A stretch of 64,000 nucleotides of DNA from Staphylococcus gallinarum. GTDB lineage: Bacteria > Bacillota > Bacilli > Staphylococcales > Staphylococcaceae. The notes beneath the pieces are model-generated. The model was not told the origin of the DNA, searched no databases, and worked only from the letters and a program-made list of their open reading frames with translations. Position 1 is the stretch's first letter. Every line of letters starts with the position of its first letter. Both the position numbers and the translations under genes were made by a program. This document shows, one piece after another, positions 1 through 10,034 of the stretch. The stretch lies in contig NZ_JXCF01000026.1 in the NCBI RefSeq assembly GCF_000875895.1, positions 186,001 through 250,000 on the forward strand, in the 5' to 3' direction.

Positions 1-959
1 ATACTGCCGGTGGTATCATGACTACCGAGTATATTTCGCTTAAAGCAACAATGCCAGTAAAGGAAGCATTGATGCATGTTAAAGAACAAGCTCCAGATGC
101 TGAAACAATTTACGTTATATTTACTGTCAATGATGATAAACAATTAGCAGGTGTGTTATCACTGAGAGATTTGATTGTTGCAGAAAATGATGCTTATATC
201 GAAGACATTATGAGTGAACGTGTCATTAGTGCTAATGCTGCCGACGACCAAGAGGATGTAGCACAGAAGATGCGAGACTATGACTTTATCGCAATGCCAG
301 TTGTCGACTATCAAGATCATTTGTTAGGGATTATCACTATCGATGATATCTTAGACGTTATGGATGAAGAAGCAAGTGAAGACTACTCTCGTTTAGCCGG
401 TGTATCAGATGTCGATGCGACAAATGATTCTATTTTGAAAACAGCAACGAAACGTTTGCCGTGGTTAATCATCTTGACGTTCTTAGGCATGATTACAGCA
501 ACAATATTAGGTTCATTTGAAGATACATTAGCGAAGGTTGCATTACTAGCAGCATTTATTCCTATTATTAGCGGGATGTCAGGGAATTCAGGGACACAAT
601 CATTAGCCGTATCAGTACGTAATATTTCAACAGGTGAAATTGATGAGGAAAGTAAATTTAAGGTTGCTTTACGTGAAGCAGGGAGTGGCTTTTTAAGTGG
701 CTTGGTTTGTGCAATATTACTCTGTATTATCATTGTGATTATTTATGGACAACCAATTTTAGCAATAATTGTCGGATCAAGCTTGACAATTGCAATGACA
801 GTAGGTACATTAGTTGGTTCAATGATTCCTTTAGTAATGAATAAATTGAAGATAGATCCAGCCGTTGCTAGTGGACCATTTATAACAACAATTAATGATA
901 TTGTTAGTATGTTAATCTATTTTGGATTAGCTACATCATTTATGTCTTATTTAACATAG
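1..959 (+). CDS. mgtE: Magnesium transporter MgtE, C-terminal part (5' end cut by the window)
   Basis: The reading frame is open from base 3, so the start lies upstream; about 318 residues remain of a protein that is usually about 450. MgtE is a homodimeric inner-membrane Mg2+ channel gated by Mg2+ binding to its cytosolic CBS domains. Two CBS domains occupy roughly the first 125 visible residues (LSLRDLIVAEND, then MPVVDYQDHLLGIITIDDILD). Five membrane segments follow, starting at about residue 150 with LPWLIILTFLGM. The family pore motif GMSGNSGTQSLAVSVR and the late ASGPFITTINDI motif are intact. The missing part should be the N domain. The next gene begins 9 bases after the stop, which suggests co-transcription with the cation antiporter. 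The family call is firm; the ATG at 18 is internal and not the true start. Confidence 0.95.
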   Translation, partial: TAGGIMTTEYISLKATMPVKEALMHVKEQAPDAETIYVIFTVNDDKQLAGVLSLRDLIVAENDAYIEDIMSERVISANAADDQEDVAQKMRDYDFIAMPVVDYQDHLLGIITIDDILDVMDEEASEDYSRLAGVSDVDATNDSILKTATKRLPWLIILTFLGMITATILGSFEDTLAKVALLAAFIPIISGMSGNSGTQSLAVSVRNISTGEIDEESKFKVALREAGSGFLSGLVCAILLCIIIVIIYGQPILAIIVGSSLTIAMTVGTLVGSMIPLVMNKLKIDPAVASGPFITTINDIVSMLIYFGLATSFMSYLT

Positions 960-968
960 GGGGGTTAT

Positions 969-2816
969 ATGGAATTCGTATCACTTGTTGTAGTAGTTTT
1001 AGCAGCATTTTTAACACCTATTTTAGTAAATCGACTTAGAATTACATTTATACCCGTCGTCGTTGCAGAAATATTAATGGGTATCGTTATTGGTCACTCA
1101 TTTTTAAATTTAGTAGAACGTGACGAAATGCTAAATATATTATCAACATTAGGATTTATATTTTTAATGTTTTTAAGTGGATTGGAAATAGATTTTAAAG
1201 CTTTTAAAAAGGATAAAAGTGGAGAACAGCAAGAAGAAGGAACACGCAAAAAGAAAGAACCGGGGCATTTACAATTAGCACTTGTAGTATTTATGTTTAT
1301 CATGATTATTTCAATTGTTTTTGCATACATGTTTAAATGGTTTGGATTGATTGATGATGTCTTATTAATGGTCATCATTATTTCAACGATATCACTTGGC
1401 GTGGTAGTTCCAACATTAAAAGAAATGAATATCATGAGAACGACAATTGGACAATTTATTTTGCTCGTTGCAGTCTTAGCAGATTTAGTAACCATGATAT
1501 TACTTACAGCCTATGGTACCTTACATGCGTCTGGTAGCACTTCACTTTGGTTAATAGGTAGCTTGGTTGTATTTACAATTATCTTTTACTTATTGGGTGG
1601 TATCTTTAAGAAGGCCCAATTCTTGCAAAAATTAATGGACGGTACGACACAAATTGGTATACGTGCAGTGTTTGCATTGATCATTATGCTTGTAGCATTA
1701 GCAGAAGGTGTTGGCGCAGAAAACATTCTTGGTGCATTTCTTGCAGGTGTCGTCGTATCACTATTAGGACCTGATGAAGATATGGTTGAAAAGCTAGATT
1801 CATTTGGTTATGGTTTCTTTATTCCTATATTCTTTATCATGGTCGGGGTTGATTTAAATATCCCAAGTTTAATCAAAGAACCGTCATTATTATTAATTAT
1901 TCCATTTTTAATAATTGCGTTCTTAATTTCTAAGCTGATTCCAGTATTTTATATACGTAGATGGTTTGATATGAAGACGACAATTTCATCTGCCTTCTTA
2001 CTCACATCTACGTTATCATTGGTTATTGCATCTGCTAAAATTGCAGAACAACTAGGAACAATTTCTCCTGAAATTTCAGGTATTTTAATACTAAGTGCAG
2101 TAATTACATGTGTATTTGTGCCAATAGTATTTAAAAAGATGTTCCCAATACCAGATGAAGCGACAAGACAAATTGAAGTGAGCTTAATCGGTAAGAACCA
2201 ACTGACGATTCCAATTGCTCAAAATTTATCATCACAGCTATATCAAGTTTCGCTTTATTATAGAAACGACCTTAGCGATAAGCGTAAACTATCTGATGCA
2301 ATATCTATGATAGAAATTGCAGATTATGAGGAAGAATTATTAGAGCGACTAGGTCTATTCTCTCGTAATATCGTTGTTTGTTCGACAAATGATGATGCCA
2401 TTAACCGTAAAGTAGCATTAATGGCTAAAGCGAAAGGTGTCAAACGTGTAATTTGTCGTCTAGAGTCAAGTTCTGAAGATGAAACATTACAGAAACAAGG
2501 TATCGAAGTCTTTAGTAGTTATATGAGTAATAAGATTCTCTTAAAAGGTTTAATTGAAACGCCTAACATGCTTAATCTCTTAAGTAATGTTGAGACATCA
2601 TTATATGAAATTGCCATGTTAAATCATCAATACGATCAAATTCAATTACGTAATTTCCCATTCGATGGCGATATTATCTTCGTGCGCATTATACGTAACA
2701 ATGAATCAATTGTTCCACATGGAGATACTCAATTACGTTATAGAGATAGATTAATCGTTACAGGTTCTAAAGAATATGTAGATGAATTGAAACGAGAATT
2801 AGAATTATATTACTAA
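969..2816 (+). CDS. cpaA: Monovalent cation/proton antiporter with RCK domains (CpaA type)
   Basis: A 615-residue CPA2/KefB-family antiporter. About 12 hydrophobic segments fill residues 1-385 (opening with LVVVVLAAFLTPILVNRLR; core GAENILGAFLAGVVVSLLGPDEDM). They are followed by a cytosolic RCK_N domain (about 400-520) and an RCK_C domain (about 530-615, ending IFVRIIRNNESIVPHGDTQLRYRDRLIVTGS). In S. aureus the orthologue CpaA binds c-di-AMP through RCK_C and exchanges Na+/K+ for H+. That function is carried over by similarity and by the same neighbours (mgtE upstream, fabI downstream). The ATG at 969 follows GGGGGTTAT, a close ribosome site. Residues 78-98 form a lysine/glutamate-rich cytosolic loop. 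A strong terminator follows at 2826, so mgtE-cpaA looks like one transcript. Confidence 0.9.
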   Translation: MEFVSLVVVVLAAFLTPILVNRLRITFIPVVVAEILMGIVIGHSFLNLVERDEMLNILSTLGFIFLMFLSGLEIDFKAFKKDKSGEQQEEGTRKKKEPGHLQLALVVFMFIMIISIVFAYMFKWFGLIDDVLLMVIIISTISLGVVVPTLKEMNIMRTTIGQFILLVAVLADLVTMILLTAYGTLHASGSTSLWLIGSLVVFTIIFYLLGGIFKKAQFLQKLMDGTTQIGIRAVFALIIMLVALAEGVGAENILGAFLAGVVVSLLGPDEDMVEKLDSFGYGFFIPIFFIMVGVDLNIPSLIKEPSLLLIIPFLIIAFLISKLIPVFYIRRWFDMKTTISSAFLLTSTLSLVIASAKIAEQLGTISPEISGILILSAVITCVFVPIVFKKMFPIPDEATRQIEVSLIGKNQLTIPIAQNLSSQLYQVSLYYRNDLSDKRKLSDAISMIEIADYEEELLERLGLFSRNIVVCSTNDDAINRKVALMAKAKGVKRVICRLESSSEDETLQKQGIEVFSSYMSNKILLKGLIETPNMLNLLSNVETSLYEIAMLNHQYDQIQLRNFPFDGDIIFVRIIRNNESIVPHGDTQLRYRDRLIVTGSKEYVDELKRELELYY

Positions 2817-2825
2817 TGATAGAAG

Positions 2826-2866
2826 ACAATGGTCTAAAGCAATTGCTTTAGGTCATTGTTTTTTTA
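2826..2866 (+). terminator. Rho-independent terminator after cpaA
   Basis: A near-perfect hairpin: ACAATGGTCTAAAGC pairs with GCTTTAGGTCATTGT around an AATT loop, with two G-T wobble pairs, followed by seven T. It closes the mgtE-cpaA unit and isolates fabI. Confidence 0.9.
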
Positions 2867-3033
2867 TGTGGTGAAATAATTTAAGTATATCTAAGCACAA
2901 TGTTAGTAAAATAAATTGTTCAAATAATATAACCAATGTTAAAATAAAGAGTATTGAAATTGGTATCGAGTGGGCACCATTATTCATTATCTCGAACCAG
3001 TTTAAATTGAATATTTTCAAAAGGAGTTATATC

Positions 3034-3804
3034 ATGTTTAATTTAGAAAATAAAACATATGTTATTATGGGTATCGCTAATAAGCGTAGTATTGGTTTTG
3101 GTGTAGCTAAAGTATTAGATCAACTTGGTGCGAAATTAGTATTTACATATCGAAAAGAACGTAGCCGTAAAGAGTTAGAAAAGCTTGTTGATCAATTAAA
3201 TCAAAAAGAACATCATATCTTCCAAATTGATGTTCAAAATGATGAAGATGTTATTAATGGTTTCTCAAAAATTGGTGATGAAGTAGGTCATATTGATGGC
3301 GTGTATCACTCAATTGCATTTGCTAATATGGAAGACTTACGTGGTCGTTTCACTGAAACATCTCGTGACGGTTTCTTATTAGCACAAGACATCAGTTCAT
3401 ATTCATTAACAATTGTTGCACGTGAAGCTAAGAAATTGATGCCTGAAGGTGGTAGTATCGTTGCTACAACTTACTTAGGTGGCGAATTTGCAGTTCAAAA
3501 TTATAATGTAATGGGTGTAGCTAAAGCAAGTTTAGAAGCAAACGTACGCTATTTAGCATTAGACTTAGGTGAAGATAACATCCGAGTAAATGCCATTTCT
3601 GCAGGTCCAATTCGTACGTTAAGTGCTAAAGGCGTTGGCGGATTTAACACAATTTTAAAAGAAATTGAAGAACGCGCACCATTAAAACGTAACGTAGATC
3701 AAGAAGAAGTTGGTAAAACAGCTGCATATCTATTAAGTGATTTATCTAGCGGTGTAACTGGTGAAAATATTCATGTCGATAGTGGATTCCACTGTATTAA
3801 ATAA
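3034..3804 (+). CDS. fabI: Enoyl-[acyl-carrier-protein] reductase FabI
   Basis: A 256-residue SDR-family reductase that catalyses the last step of each fatty-acid elongation cycle, reducing trans-2-enoyl-ACP; it is the target of triclosan. The N-terminal nucleotide fold carries the FabI-type GIANKRSIGFGVA. The catalytic pair is in TTYLGGEFAVQNYNVMGVAK (Tyr, then Tyr-x6-Lys). The inhibitor-contact segment SIAFANMEDLRG is conserved. I chose the ATG at 3034 (MFNLENKTYV) because it follows AAAGGAG by a normal gap and gives the family length; an in-frame ATG at 3007 would add nine residues with no better ribosome site. It is monocistronic, with terminators before and after. The C-terminus reads FHCIK; I recall FHAIK in S. 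aureus, a harmless-looking change. Confidence 0.97.
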   Translation: MFNLENKTYVIMGIANKRSIGFGVAKVLDQLGAKLVFTYRKERSRKELEKLVDQLNQKEHHIFQIDVQNDEDVINGFSKIGDEVGHIDGVYHSIAFANMEDLRGRFTETSRDGFLLAQDISSYSLTIVAREAKKLMPEGGSIVATTYLGGEFAVQNYNVMGVAKASLEANVRYLALDLGEDNIRVNAISAGPIRTLSAKGVGGFNTILKEIEERAPLKRNVDQEEVGKTAAYLLSDLSSGVTGENIHVDSGFHCIK

Positions 3805-3826
3805 TATATAAGATTGAACAATAATG

Positions 3827-3866
3827 AACTACTACTGAAGTATTGTTACTTCGGTAGTAGTTTTTT
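3827..3866 (+). terminator. Terminator after fabI
   Basis: AACTACTACTGAAGTA pairs with TACTTCGGTAGTAGTT across a very short loop, followed by a T run. It lies about 25 bases past the fabI stop. Confidence 0.9.
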
Positions 3867-3992
3867 ATGCTTAATTTGATGCAGTAAAGAATTTCATAGA
3901 ATAGATTGAGTTACAGTCAAAGGTTGAATATATAAAATTAATAGAATATTTTTATTAGTGGATATATCGACTGTCATCATAGTCTAAAAATC

Positions 3993-4041
3993 TAAAAAAA
4001 TAGAGAGCTAATCCGTATTGAATCATACGGGTTAGCTCTCT
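3993..4041 (-). terminator. Terminator after the AI-2E family gene
   Basis: A hairpin of AGAGAGCTAA...TTAGCTCTCT with a CCGTA/TACGG inner stem. Read on the minus strand it is followed by a T-rich run (TATTTTTTTAGA). It sits just past the stop of the minus-strand gene at 4085. Confidence 0.85.
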
Positions 4042-4084
4042 TATTTAATATTAAAACTTTATTACTTAATGATTTAGCATAATG

Positions 4085-5170
4085 TTAATCTTTGACATCA
4101 CTGTTTGCTTTATCGATGATTTGTTGTCTATAGTTATAAATATTTCTGACTATCGTTTTTATCACTGCGTAAAGTGGTACGGCTACAAGGATTAAAGTGA
4201 AGCCACCTAAATTACCCGCAGCAAGGATTACTACAATGATTGTGAGTGGATGAATGTTTAATGATTTCCCCATAACATTTGGTGTAATAACATTACCTTC
4301 TAACTGTTGAGCAATTAATGTAATAATACAAACCCAAATAAATGTTGCTGGACTTTGGATGATAGCAATAATAGCTGCTGGTGCAAATGCCATCCATGGT
4401 CCTAAGAAAGGAATCATATTAGCAATACAAGCAAACATAACTAATAGTAATGTGTAATTTAAACCAACAATTGTGTAACCGATGTATAAAATGATTCCTA
4501 AGATAATACTTACGGTAACTTGACCTTGGATATAAGATTTAAGTGTGTTATCTAAATCTTTTAACAATTCTACAACAAAAATCTTTCTATTAGATTTAAA
4601 TAATTTTGCGATAAATGGAATGAATTTCTCGTGATCTTTTAACATATAGATTAAGAAAAACGGTACCATTATGAGTAAGAATAATGTAGAAATGAATGAC
4701 GTAATATAAGTGAATGAGTTTGAAAGGATATCTGCAACGCTATCACTCATATTTTGTACCATTTTATTGATTCGATCAGTCACATCTGATGGTAGTCTCT
4801 CCATCTGATCAAGAGAGAAATTAATAATATGTTGTACCTCATGTTGTAACGTAGGAATTTGATTAATTAAATTCTCTATTTGCTCCATTAATAATGGACC
4901 AACGATACCTACAATAATACTAATAATAATGATTAAACCAATAAAGATGATTAAAATGCTTCCCCATCGAGGGACTTTGTATTTTTCCAATAACTTTTGA
5001 AATGGTAAACAAACATAGAATAGAAATCCACTCAGTAAGAATGGAATCAATACTGACTGAATAATCACAATAAATGGAGTAAAGACGCTATGGACTTCCA
5101 TTGCTAGTTTAATAAGTAGAAACAGGATTAATAGCGCGATACCTGTTCTAAACCATACTTTATTTAGCAT
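4085..5170 (-). CDS. AI-2E transporter family permease (PerM/TqsA-like)
   Basis: A 361-residue polytopic membrane protein of the AI-2E transporter family. N-terminal helices lie at about 8-24, 33-58 and 68-96. An amphipathic periplasmic-side stretch spans roughly 97-150 (LINQIPTLQHEVQHIINF). The C-terminal helical bundle carries the family signature (LGPWMAFAPAAIIAIIQSP and QLEGNVITPNVMGKSLNIHPL). Family members export autoinducer-2 or act in Na+/H+ exchange; the substrate of this one cannot be told. It is a single-gene minus-strand unit between fabI and the AGCS symporter. The ATG is preceded on the minus strand by TAGGAGGAACTGCCCC, a strong but slightly distant ribosome site. Confidence 0.85.
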   Translation of the reverse strand: MLNKVWFRTGIALLILFLLIKLAMEVHSVFTPFIVIIQSVLIPFLLSGFLFYVCLPFQKLLEKYKVPRWGSILIIFIGLIIIISIIVGIVGPLLMEQIENLINQIPTLQHEVQHIINFSLDQMERLPSDVTDRINKMVQNMSDSVADILSNSFTYITSFISTLFLLIMVPFFLIYMLKDHEKFIPFIAKLFKSNRKIFVVELLKDLDNTLKSYIQGQVTVSIILGIILYIGYTIVGLNYTLLLVMFACIANMIPFLGPWMAFAPAAIIAIIQSPATFIWVCIITLIAQQLEGNVITPNVMGKSLNIHPLTIIVVILAAGNLGGFTLILVAVPLYAVIKTIVRNIYNYRQQIIDKANSDVKD

Positions 5171-5501
5171 GGGGCAGTTCCTCCTAAATTTAACTTTAAT
5201 TGAAGTACTTTTCAGTATATATCATAAATAGAGAGAACAAAAGATAAAACTTAATAGTAAATAAAGAAGATAAGCTACAGTATAGTCTTTATTTAAAGAT
5301 TTAATTATAATTACTTCAACGTTTCTTTATAGTAGTATTACGTTAACACTATAATACGATAAAATGTTTATAAATTAGTGTTTATTAACTTTATAGATAA
5401 TTAAAAAATAACTTTAGAAATTCATTGCGAGGAACTTTTCGCACGTGTATAATGAGTAAAAATATATCATTTTACATATTGTACAATAAGGGGGATACAT
5501 T
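5171..5501. other. Divergent intergenic region between the AI-2E gene and the symporter
   Basis: A 331-bp, very AT-rich spacer holding the promoters of both divergent genes. Only the symporter promoter at 5425-5453 is clear. I see no RNA gene or small reading frame with a ribosome site. Confidence 0.6.
5425..5453 (+). promoter_or_regulatory. SigA-type promoter for the AGCS symporter
   Basis: TTGCGA, a 17-base spacer, then a perfect TATAAT. The -10 box lies about 48 bases before the ATG at 5502, and AAGGGGGATACATT supplies the ribosome site. Confidence 0.75.
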
Positions 5502-7076
5502 ATGTTCGAAAGTTTTCTTACTTGGATTTATGATATTGTGTGGAGTAAGCCATTAGTTTACGGATTATTATTAACGGGGATTATTTTTTCATTGATGATG
5601 CGCTTTTTCCAAGTGCGTCACTTTAAGGAAATGATTAGATTGATGTTTCATGGTGAGAAATCACCAACGGGTATTTCAAGTTTCCAAGCGATTGCATTAT
5701 CGCTTGCAGGTCGTGTTGGAACCGGGAATATTGTTGGTGTGTCAACTGCTATATTTATTGGTGGTCCTGGAGCAGTGTTTTGGATGTGGGCTACGGCGTT
5801 CTTAGGTGCGAGTAGTGCATTTATAGAATCGACGTTAGGTCAAATATATAAACGAGAAGAAAAAGGTCAATACCGTGGTGGTCCAGCGTTTTATATTGAA
5901 TCAGGTATTAAGGGGAAAATGGGCAAAATATATGGTTTAATATTTGCTGTTGTAACGGTTGTATCCGTTGGTTTACTTCTACCGGGTGTACAATCCAATG
6001 CAATAGCTAGTTCGATGAAGAATGCATTTAATATCCAACCTTGGATTATTGCTATCGCGCTTGCAATTATTTTAGGTCTCATTATATTTGGTGGAATAAA
6101 ATGGATTGCGAATGCAGCAACAGCAATCGTACCTTTTATGGCAATAGCTTATATTTTAATGGCAGTTATTATTATCTTTTTAAACATAGAGCAAGTTCCA
6201 GCGTTATTTGCACTTATCTTTAAATCAGCATTTGGTTTACAAGCAGCATTTGGTGGAATTTTTGGAGCAATGATTGAAATTGGTGTTAAAAGGGGACTTT
6301 ATTCTAACGAAGCTGGTCAAGGTACTGGCCCACATGCGGCAGCAGCTGCGGAAGTATCGCATCCAGCTAAACAAGGATTAGTTCAGGCATTCTCAGTATA
6401 TGTTGATACATTATTTGTATGTACAGCTACTGCATTAATTATTTTGTTATCTGGCACGTATAATGTATCTAGTAATAATGGTGAGACAACAGATAAGTCT
6501 AATTTAATTAAAGATAATGGTATTTTTGTTGAAATGTCTAATGGAGATAAGGATTACTCAGGAACTGCAATGTATGCACAAGCTGGTATCGATAAAGCAT
6601 TCCAAGGTGGTAGTTATCACTTCGATCCAGCATTTTCAGGTATAGGTTCATATTTTATTGCTTGTGCATTGTTCTTCTTTGCATTTACGACAATTTTGGC
6701 ATATTACTATATTGCTGAAACTAATATTTCATATTTAACTAGAAAGCGTTCAAAAAACTTTAGTTTCTTCTGGATTAATGTCACAAGAATTGTACTGATT
6801 GTTGCAACGATTTATGGTGCAGTTAAGACGGCAGATATTGCATGGATGATGGGGGATTTAGGTGTCGGAATGATGGCATGGTTGAATATCATTGCGATTT
6901 GGATATTGCATAAACCTGCTATCAATGCACTTAAAGACTATGAACAACAGAAAAAACAACTGGGTTCAGGCAAAATGGCAATTTATAAACCTGACCCTAA
7001 AAAGTTACCGCAAGCTACATTTTGGTTGCATGATTATCCGAAACGCTTGAAAGAAGAAGAGAATATTAAGTCATAG
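5502..7076 (+). CDS. Sodium:alanine/glycine symporter (AGCS family)
   Basis: A 524-residue sodium-coupled amino-acid symporter with 10-11 membrane helices. Family signatures are plain: GRVGTGNIVGVSTAIFIGGPGAVFW-type motif (about residues 70-90) and YSNEAGQGTGPHAAAAAEVS (about 268-287), followed by HPAKQGLVQAFSVYVDT. A hydrophilic external loop of about 50 residues (330-380, SSNNGETTDKSNLIKDNG) separates the last helices. AGCS proteins take up alanine, glycine or glutamine with Na+. Staphylococci encode more than one, and the amino acid carried here cannot be assigned. The gene stands alone with its own strong promoter. Confidence 0.88.
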   Translation: MFESFLTWIYDIVWSKPLVYGLLLTGIIFSLMMRFFQVRHFKEMIRLMFHGEKSPTGISSFQAIALSLAGRVGTGNIVGVSTAIFIGGPGAVFWMWATAFLGASSAFIESTLGQIYKREEKGQYRGGPAFYIESGIKGKMGKIYGLIFAVVTVVSVGLLLPGVQSNAIASSMKNAFNIQPWIIAIALAIILGLIIFGGIKWIANAATAIVPFMAIAYILMAVIIIFLNIEQVPALFALIFKSAFGLQAAFGGIFGAMIEIGVKRGLYSNEAGQGTGPHAAAAAEVSHPAKQGLVQAFSVYVDTLFVCTATALIILLSGTYNVSSNNGETTDKSNLIKDNGIFVEMSNGDKDYSGTAMYAQAGIDKAFQGGSYHFDPAFSGIGSYFIACALFFFAFTTILAYYYIAETNISYLTRKRSKNFSFFWINVTRIVLIVATIYGAVKTADIAWMMGDLGVGMMAWLNIIAIWILHKPAINALKDYEQQKKQLGSGKMAIYKPDPKKLPQATFWLHDYPKRLKEEENIKS

Positions 7077-7167
7077 AACTAATACTAATAAAATATAAAG
7101 CGAATTATTTTAAAAAATTGCGTCTCTTGGTACAATGTCATTAAGACAACTAGGGGGCGCTTAATTT

Positions 7168-7914
7168 ATGTATGAATTTCAACCGGGAAACATTAATAAA
7201 ATAGAATTTCCAAGTGAAATATTAGAAAGAGATGTCACGTTATCGATTTATTTACCTAAGGACTTTACTGAACTTTTTAAATATAAGGTTGTATTTTGTT
7301 TTGATGGTTTGGACTTTTTTAGTTTTGGTAGAATTCATCGAACATATGAGCAATTAAGAGCAGAAAATAAAGTTGAACGTGCTATATTTGTTGGTTTTCA
7401 TTATGAAGATGTGGACAAACGCCGTGCTGAATTTCATCCACAAGGTGCTAGAACGCCATTAACTGTGAAAGCTGTTGCAAATGAAATATTGCCATTTATA
7501 GATCGAACATTTCCGACATTTAAAGTGGGTAATAGTCGCATATTATTAGGCGATAGTTTAGCTGGAAGTGTCGCATTAATGACTGCATTATCGTATCCTA
7601 GGGTATTTAGTCAAGTAGGTATGTTAAGTCCGCAACATGATGAGGTTATAACTACAATGTTTGACCGTTGTCAATTTCAAGAACAGCTTACTATATGGCA
7701 CATTGTAGGGCTTGAGGAAGATGATTTTGAATTACCAACAACTGGTAAGCGAGCTGATTTTTTAACGCCGAACCGTGAATTAAATCAACTTATTGCAACA
7801 TCTGGTGTTACATATCATTATTTCGAATTCGATGGCGGCCATAGATGGAAATCGTGGAAGCATTACTTAGACGATTTACTAATTTATTTTTTATCAGATA
7901 ATATTTCTTTTTAA
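7168..7914 (+). CDS. Putative esterase (YjcH-like alpha/beta hydrolase)
   Basis: A 248-residue cytosolic alpha/beta hydrolase of the esterase D/enterochelin-esterase class. The nucleophile elbow is GDSLAGS (about residue 132), with a tyrosine-rich N-terminal beta sheet. A late acidic residue and the histidine of FDGGHRWKSW (about 225) complete a plausible Ser-Asp-His triad. No signal peptide is visible. It sits directly upstream of a YjcG-like gene, the same pairing as yjcG-yjcH in Bacillus, so the two probably share a process that is still undefined. AGGGGGCGC gives the ribosome site for the ATG. The substrate is unknown. Confidence 0.75.
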   Translation: MYEFQPGNINKIEFPSEILERDVTLSIYLPKDFTELFKYKVVFCFDGLDFFSFGRIHRTYEQLRAENKVERAIFVGFHYEDVDKRRAEFHPQGARTPLTVKAVANEILPFIDRTFPTFKVGNSRILLGDSLAGSVALMTALSYPRVFSQVGMLSPQHDEVITTMFDRCQFQEQLTIWHIVGLEEDDFELPTTGKRADFLTPNRELNQLIATSGVTYHYFEFDGGHRWKSWKHYLDDLLIYFLSDNISF

Positions 7915-7999
7915 TTATCTGAAGTAAATTTAGTTTAAAGTAACGAATTTTTAGAAAATTTGATATAATGAAAGTATGTTAAACAAAGGAGGAATTTAA

Positions 8000-8509
8000 A
8001 TGATTTTAGGATTGGCATTAATTCCGTCGAAAGCATTTCAAGATGAGGTAAATGCATATCGTAAACGTTATGATAACCATTATGCGACAATTATGCCGCA
8101 TATTACGATTAAGGGGCAATTTGAAATAGACGATAGTGAATTAGAGTCTGTAAAGGATGTCATTAAATCTAGACTTGAAGGTATTCCAGCTGTAGAGGTA
8201 CATGCTACAAAGGCATCTAGTTTTGCTCCTACAACGAATGTCATTTATTTTAAAGTACAAAAAACAGAAGCGCTTGAAAAATTATTCAATCAGTTTAATA
8301 AAGGCGATTTTTATGGTGTAGCAGATCATCCATTTGTGCCTCACTTTACGATTGCTCAAGGACTTACAAGCCAAGAATTTGAAGATATTTACGGTCAATT
8401 AAAACTTGCGGGAATTGATTATAAAGAAACGATTGAACAACTTTCTTTAGTTTATTATGAGGAAAAAGAAGAAAAATGGAAGTTACTAGAAAGCTTTAAT
8501 TTAGCTTAA
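8000..8509 (+). CDS. 2H phosphoesterase superfamily protein (YjcG-like)
   Basis: A 169-residue protein with the two-histidine signature of the 2'-5' RNA ligase/cyclic phosphodiesterase fold: HITIKG at about residue 34 and HFTIAQ at about residue 115. The length and arrangement match Bacillus YjcG. Such proteins open 2',3'-cyclic phosphates or join RNA ends, but the physiological substrate of YjcG is not established. AAAGGAGGAA stands 7 bases before the ATG. A -10-like TATAAT (7964-7969) lies just upstream, so it may have its own promoter as well as reading through from the esterase gene. A terminator follows. Confidence 0.82.
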   Translation: MILGLALIPSKAFQDEVNAYRKRYDNHYATIMPHITIKGQFEIDDSELESVKDVIKSRLEGIPAVEVHATKASSFAPTTNVIYFKVQKTEALEKLFNQFNKGDFYGVADHPFVPHFTIAQGLTSQEFEDIYGQLKLAGIDYKETIEQLSLVYYEEKEEKWKLLESFNLA

Positions 8510-8600
8510 GCTAAAGCCCATTAATTGTTAATCAACGTTTACTTGTTATATTTAGGAATTAAAAATAGTACCAGTTAATATATTATGGTGCTCAATGACT

Positions 8601-8641
8601 GATGGTCTCTATTGTTATATAGATAGGGGCCATCTTTTTTT
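8601..8641 (+). terminator. Terminator after the yjcG-like gene
   Basis: GATGGTCTCTAT pairs with ATAGGGGCCATC (two G-T pairs), followed by seven T. Confidence 0.85.
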
Positions 8642-8763
8642 GATTTTATTCAATAATTAAAATCAAAATATTGAAAGTAGAAGTATAATCCATTTTCGAA
8701 AATTAGATTTTCGAAGTAAATACAATTAATAAATGGAGCGAATAACAATATGTAAGTTATTAA

Positions 8764-8805
8764 TATAAAAAATAGAGTTAATCCGCAATATGCGAACTAA
8801 CTCTT
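8764..8805 (-). terminator. Terminator after ltaA
   Basis: On the minus strand AGAGTTAGTTCGCA pairs with TGCGGATTAACTCT, followed by ATTTTTTAT. It lies 36 bases beyond the ltaA stop. Confidence 0.8.
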
Positions 8806-8840
8806 ATGTGGAAAATGGATTGTGATAATCCAAGCTATAT

Positions 8841-10034
8841 TTAATCACGCTGTGCTTTTCTAACTTTAATAAAGTAAACACCATAGAAAATGGCTAGGAA
8901 TAAAAAGACGAACGCTGAGAAATAAAATGTGTTATTAACAGATTTAGTGAATTCTGTAATCAATCCACCGACAATTGGACCAATCATAGAGCCGAAACCT
9001 TGAATACTATTAAATACACCCCATGTTTCCTCTTGTTCTTCTTGATGAATGTGACTTGCCATAAATGTATTCCAAGCTGGTAACAATAAACCATACATTA
9101 AACCAATAAATACTGCTAAAATCCATACAAGGTAAATATTTGTAATTAAAGATAGTGCAAATATCATCAATGTATAAAGTAAAAATCCACCAAAGATCAT
9201 GCTATACATAAATTTGTGTCCATTATTATCAATAATCTTTGATAAAAACAACATTGAAAATGCACAAGCAATACCACCAAAGACGATAGCTAAAGTATAT
9301 TCAACAGTAGAAACGCCTACCACTTTAGTTGCATATGTAGGTAAGATTGGTACTAACGCCGTAATTGACGCACCTTGTAATAAAATACCAGGAAATAGTA
9401 GTAAATGTCTCTTGGTTACATTTACAATTTGACCAACTTGTTGCTTTACTGGACGCGTATTATAGTTTGTTAATCTGATTTTTACAAAATAATATAGAAT
9501 CCAAGCGATTAATACGACAAATGACATTAAAAAGGCGAATTGTGTAGGGTGGAATTTAAATATAATATTCATTCCAACCATTCCGACAAGTAAACCTAAT
9601 AACCATGAAAAGTATACATAACCCATCTGTTTACCGCGATGGTTCTCATCTACACTAGCCAACATAATCACCCAGATTGGACTGACCGCAATACCGAGTA
9701 AAACAGCACTAAGTATTAATACAATTGGAGCAGTAGGGAACCATATAACTAAGAATAAGCTAACAAAGGCTAATAAAAAGCCTAGTGTTAATACGAGCTT
9801 TGCACCTAAACGCTTTAAGAGAAATCCTATCACAAAATTGGTTGCAGCATCAGCAATAAAATGAATAGAAATAGCAGTAGATGTTATACCTACCGCTATT
9901 GACGTTGCTGTTGGTAACAGCGATAGGTAACTTAACACGTACATACCTCTCGCAAATTCCATCAAAAATAGAATGATTAACATAATTATGAAATTTTTAG
10001 AAATGCCATTTTTATTTAACGAAGAGCTTTGCAT
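8841..10034 (-). CDS. ltaA: Glycolipid flippase LtaA (lipoteichoic acid anchor)
   Basis: A 397-residue major facilitator superfamily protein with 12 helices. LtaA moves gentiobiosyl-diacylglycerol made by UgtP to the outer leaflet, where it anchors lipoteichoic acid. The sequence follows S. aureus LtaA through most of its length ([14 protein letters not shown] near the N-terminus; [39 protein letters not shown]). I chose the ATG at 10034 (MQSSSLNKN): it matches the family N-terminus, and GGAAAGG lies upstream. An in-frame start at 10082 would add 16 residues deep inside ugtP. The start overlaps the end of ugtP by 23 bases, so the two are translationally coupled. Confidence 0.93.
   Translation of the reverse strand: MQSSSLNKNGISKNFIIMLIILFLMEFARGMYVLSYLSLLPTATSIAVGITSTAISIHFIADAATNFVIGFLLKRLGAKLVLTLGFLLAFVSLFLVIWFPTAPIVLILSAVLLGIAVSPIWVIMLASVDENHRGKQMGYVYFSWLLGLLVGMVGMNIIFKFHPTQFAFLMSFVVLIAWILYYFVKIRLTNYNTRPVKQQVGQIVNVTKRHLLLFPGILLQGASITALVPILPTYATKVVGVSTVEYTLAIVFGGIACAFSMLFLSKIIDNNGHKFMYSMIFGGFLLYTLMIFALSLITNIYLVWILAVFIGLMYGLLLPAWNTFMASHIHQEEQEETWGVFNSIQGFGSMIGPIVGGLITEFTKSVNNTFYFSAFVFLFLAIFYGVYFIKVRKAQRD

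Larger units (their letters stand above)
8510..8840. other. Convergent intergenic region, two terminators only
   Basis: A 331-bp spacer between the converging yjcG-like and ltaA genes. It holds one terminator for each strand (8601-8641 and 8764-8805). The AT-rich 120 bases between them show no gene. Confidence 0.7.
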